From an uncultured Methylococcaceae bacterium (lineage in GTDB: Bacteria; Pseudomonadota; Gammaproteobacteria; Methylococcales; Methylomonadaceae): DNA of 5,220 bases. The notes below the pieces were generated by a model. That model was not told the origin of the DNA. It was given only the letters and a program-made list of their open reading frames with translations, and made no database searches. The stretch covers positions 1 through 5,220 of the forward strand of contig CAIQND010000257.1 of NCBI GenBank assembly GCA_903873045.1, written 5' to 3'. A program made the position numbers and the translations under genes. This document shows, one piece after another, positions 4,641-5,220 of the stretch (positions within the stretch are counted from its first letter, which is position 1; the number at the start of each line of letters is the position of its first letter).

Positions 4641-5220
4641 TTATTTTTCAGGCAATATTTTGTTTTTATTAGCAACGCCCCATTTAATCAAACGGGACAG
4701 TAACTTTACGACAAGATTAATAAACTCCCTTAACAAATCAAACACATAAACAACCACTTCTGATGCGCTCAAACCTTTAAATTTACGAGCCAGAAAAGGT
4801 GCCGCCAGTAAACCTAATGCCAGGCCGATTACCGTAACCCCCGAAATAACAGAGTCTTCAGCTTGCACAGTTGTTTTAGGTGCAGGCACTGCCGTTGCAA
4901 CAACCGCTGGCACAGCAAGTGCTTCAGCGTCTGCTTTGGCCGCCAATTGAGGCAAAGTTGCCGTATAATCATCCGCTTCAACATAAGCGGTTACACCGGG
5001 AATACTGGGCAAATCACCATCGCCTTTACCCACCTTTAACTGGGCTTTCATGCCTTTTTCCATGTGTTGGGCAATATCGCAATGCACCAGATAGGTTTTA
5101 TCGCCAGGGGGTAAAATTAATGTGCCTGAAATTTTTGAAGGGCCGGTTGCTTCCAAATGAAACATCCCTTTGGGGTATAAATACTTAGGTAGCCCATGCA
5201 TCATCCATTGATGCCGCACA
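4641..5220 (-). CDS. Membrane-anchored multicopper-oxidase-like (cupredoxin) protein, C-terminal part
   Basis: The frame enters from the right edge, so only the last 192 codons are visible and the first visible GTG is internal. The first 65 residues are the end of a cupredoxin domain: RHQWMMHGLP, LILPPGDKTYLVHC and DIAQHMEKGMKAQLKV. Cys47, His52 and Met57 have exactly the spacing of type 1 copper ligands in multicopper oxidases (C-x4-H-x4-M), and His3 or His8 probably supplies the remaining ligand. The trinuclear-site signature HCH is changed to HCD, and HxH is not seen upstream, so this domain appears mononuclear. An Ala/Pro-rich linker (about 89-121) leads to a transmembrane helix at 124-144 and a second long, amphipathic helix at 154-182. 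The copper domain is presumably periplasmic and tethered to the inner membrane. It could be an electron-transfer cupredoxin, a copper-binding protein, or an oxidase whose trinuclear site lies in missing domains. It ends ahead of a terminator. Confidence 0.75.
   Translation of the reverse strand, partial: VRHQWMMHGLPKYLYPKGMFHLEATGPSKISGTLILPPGDKTYLVHCDIAQHMEKGMKAQLKVGKGDGDLPSIPGVTAYVEADDYTATLPQLAAKADAEALAVPAVVATAVPAPKTTVQAEDSVISGVTVIGLALGLLAAPFLARKFKGLSASEVVVYVFDLLREFINLVVKLLSRLIKWGVANKNKILPEK

Noticed and set aside
4880..5188. Plus-strand open frame of 102 codons
   Set aside because: It is antisense to the cupredoxin gene, rich in Leu, Gln and Pro from the opposite-strand Ala/Pro linker, and has no recognisable motif.

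Overview
The window looks like a chromosomal stretch of a moderately AT-rich Gram-negative bacterium, probably a gammaproteobacterium. The evidence is an O-antigen ligase-like gene, a WaaG-like lipopolysaccharide glycosyltransferase and a clear homologue of the enterobacterial membrane protein YqaA. The mix of a copper-binding cupredoxin, a Uma2 nuclease-like protein and a Tat-exported superoxide-reductase-like protein would fit a methanotroph-type lineage (Methylococcales), but that is a guess from gene content. Every gene I accept lies on the minus strand, so transcription runs from base 5220 towards base 1. No rRNA, tRNA, CRISPR array or insertion sequence is visible.

In transcription order, bases 5220-4641 hold the 3' part of a membrane-anchored multicopper-oxidase-like gene. 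Its last cupredoxin domain keeps the mononuclear (type 1) copper ligands but lacks the HCH signature of the trinuclear cluster. A strong intrinsic terminator follows at 4590-4625. Immediately after it come yqaA (4578-4153) and, 22 bases later, an eight-helix membrane protein of unrecognised family (4130-3300) that seems to be built from two related halves. Next are a Uma2-family (PD-(D/E)XK fold) gene (3220-2603) and a Tat-exported desulfoferrodoxin/superoxide-reductase-fold gene (2547-2119).

The left part is a cell-surface glycan region. It has a WaaG-like GT4 glycosyltransferase starting at a TTG codon (2032-914), about 200 bases of very AT-rich sequence, and a decayed C-terminal fragment of a second GT4 glycosyltransferase (about 715-411). 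It ends with the first 136 codons of an O-antigen ligase-like membrane protein (408-1), cut by the window edge. The WaaG-like gene is visibly richer in G+C than its surroundings.

The glycan genes plausibly act together in lipopolysaccharide core or O-chain assembly. The right-hand genes share an envelope and redox flavour (copper protein, membrane proteins, exported iron-site protein), but whether they form one functional unit cannot be decided from the sequence. The most unusual points are the two redox proteins with altered active-site motifs and the duplicated membrane protein between them. I see no clear evidence of a complete, previously undescribed system.
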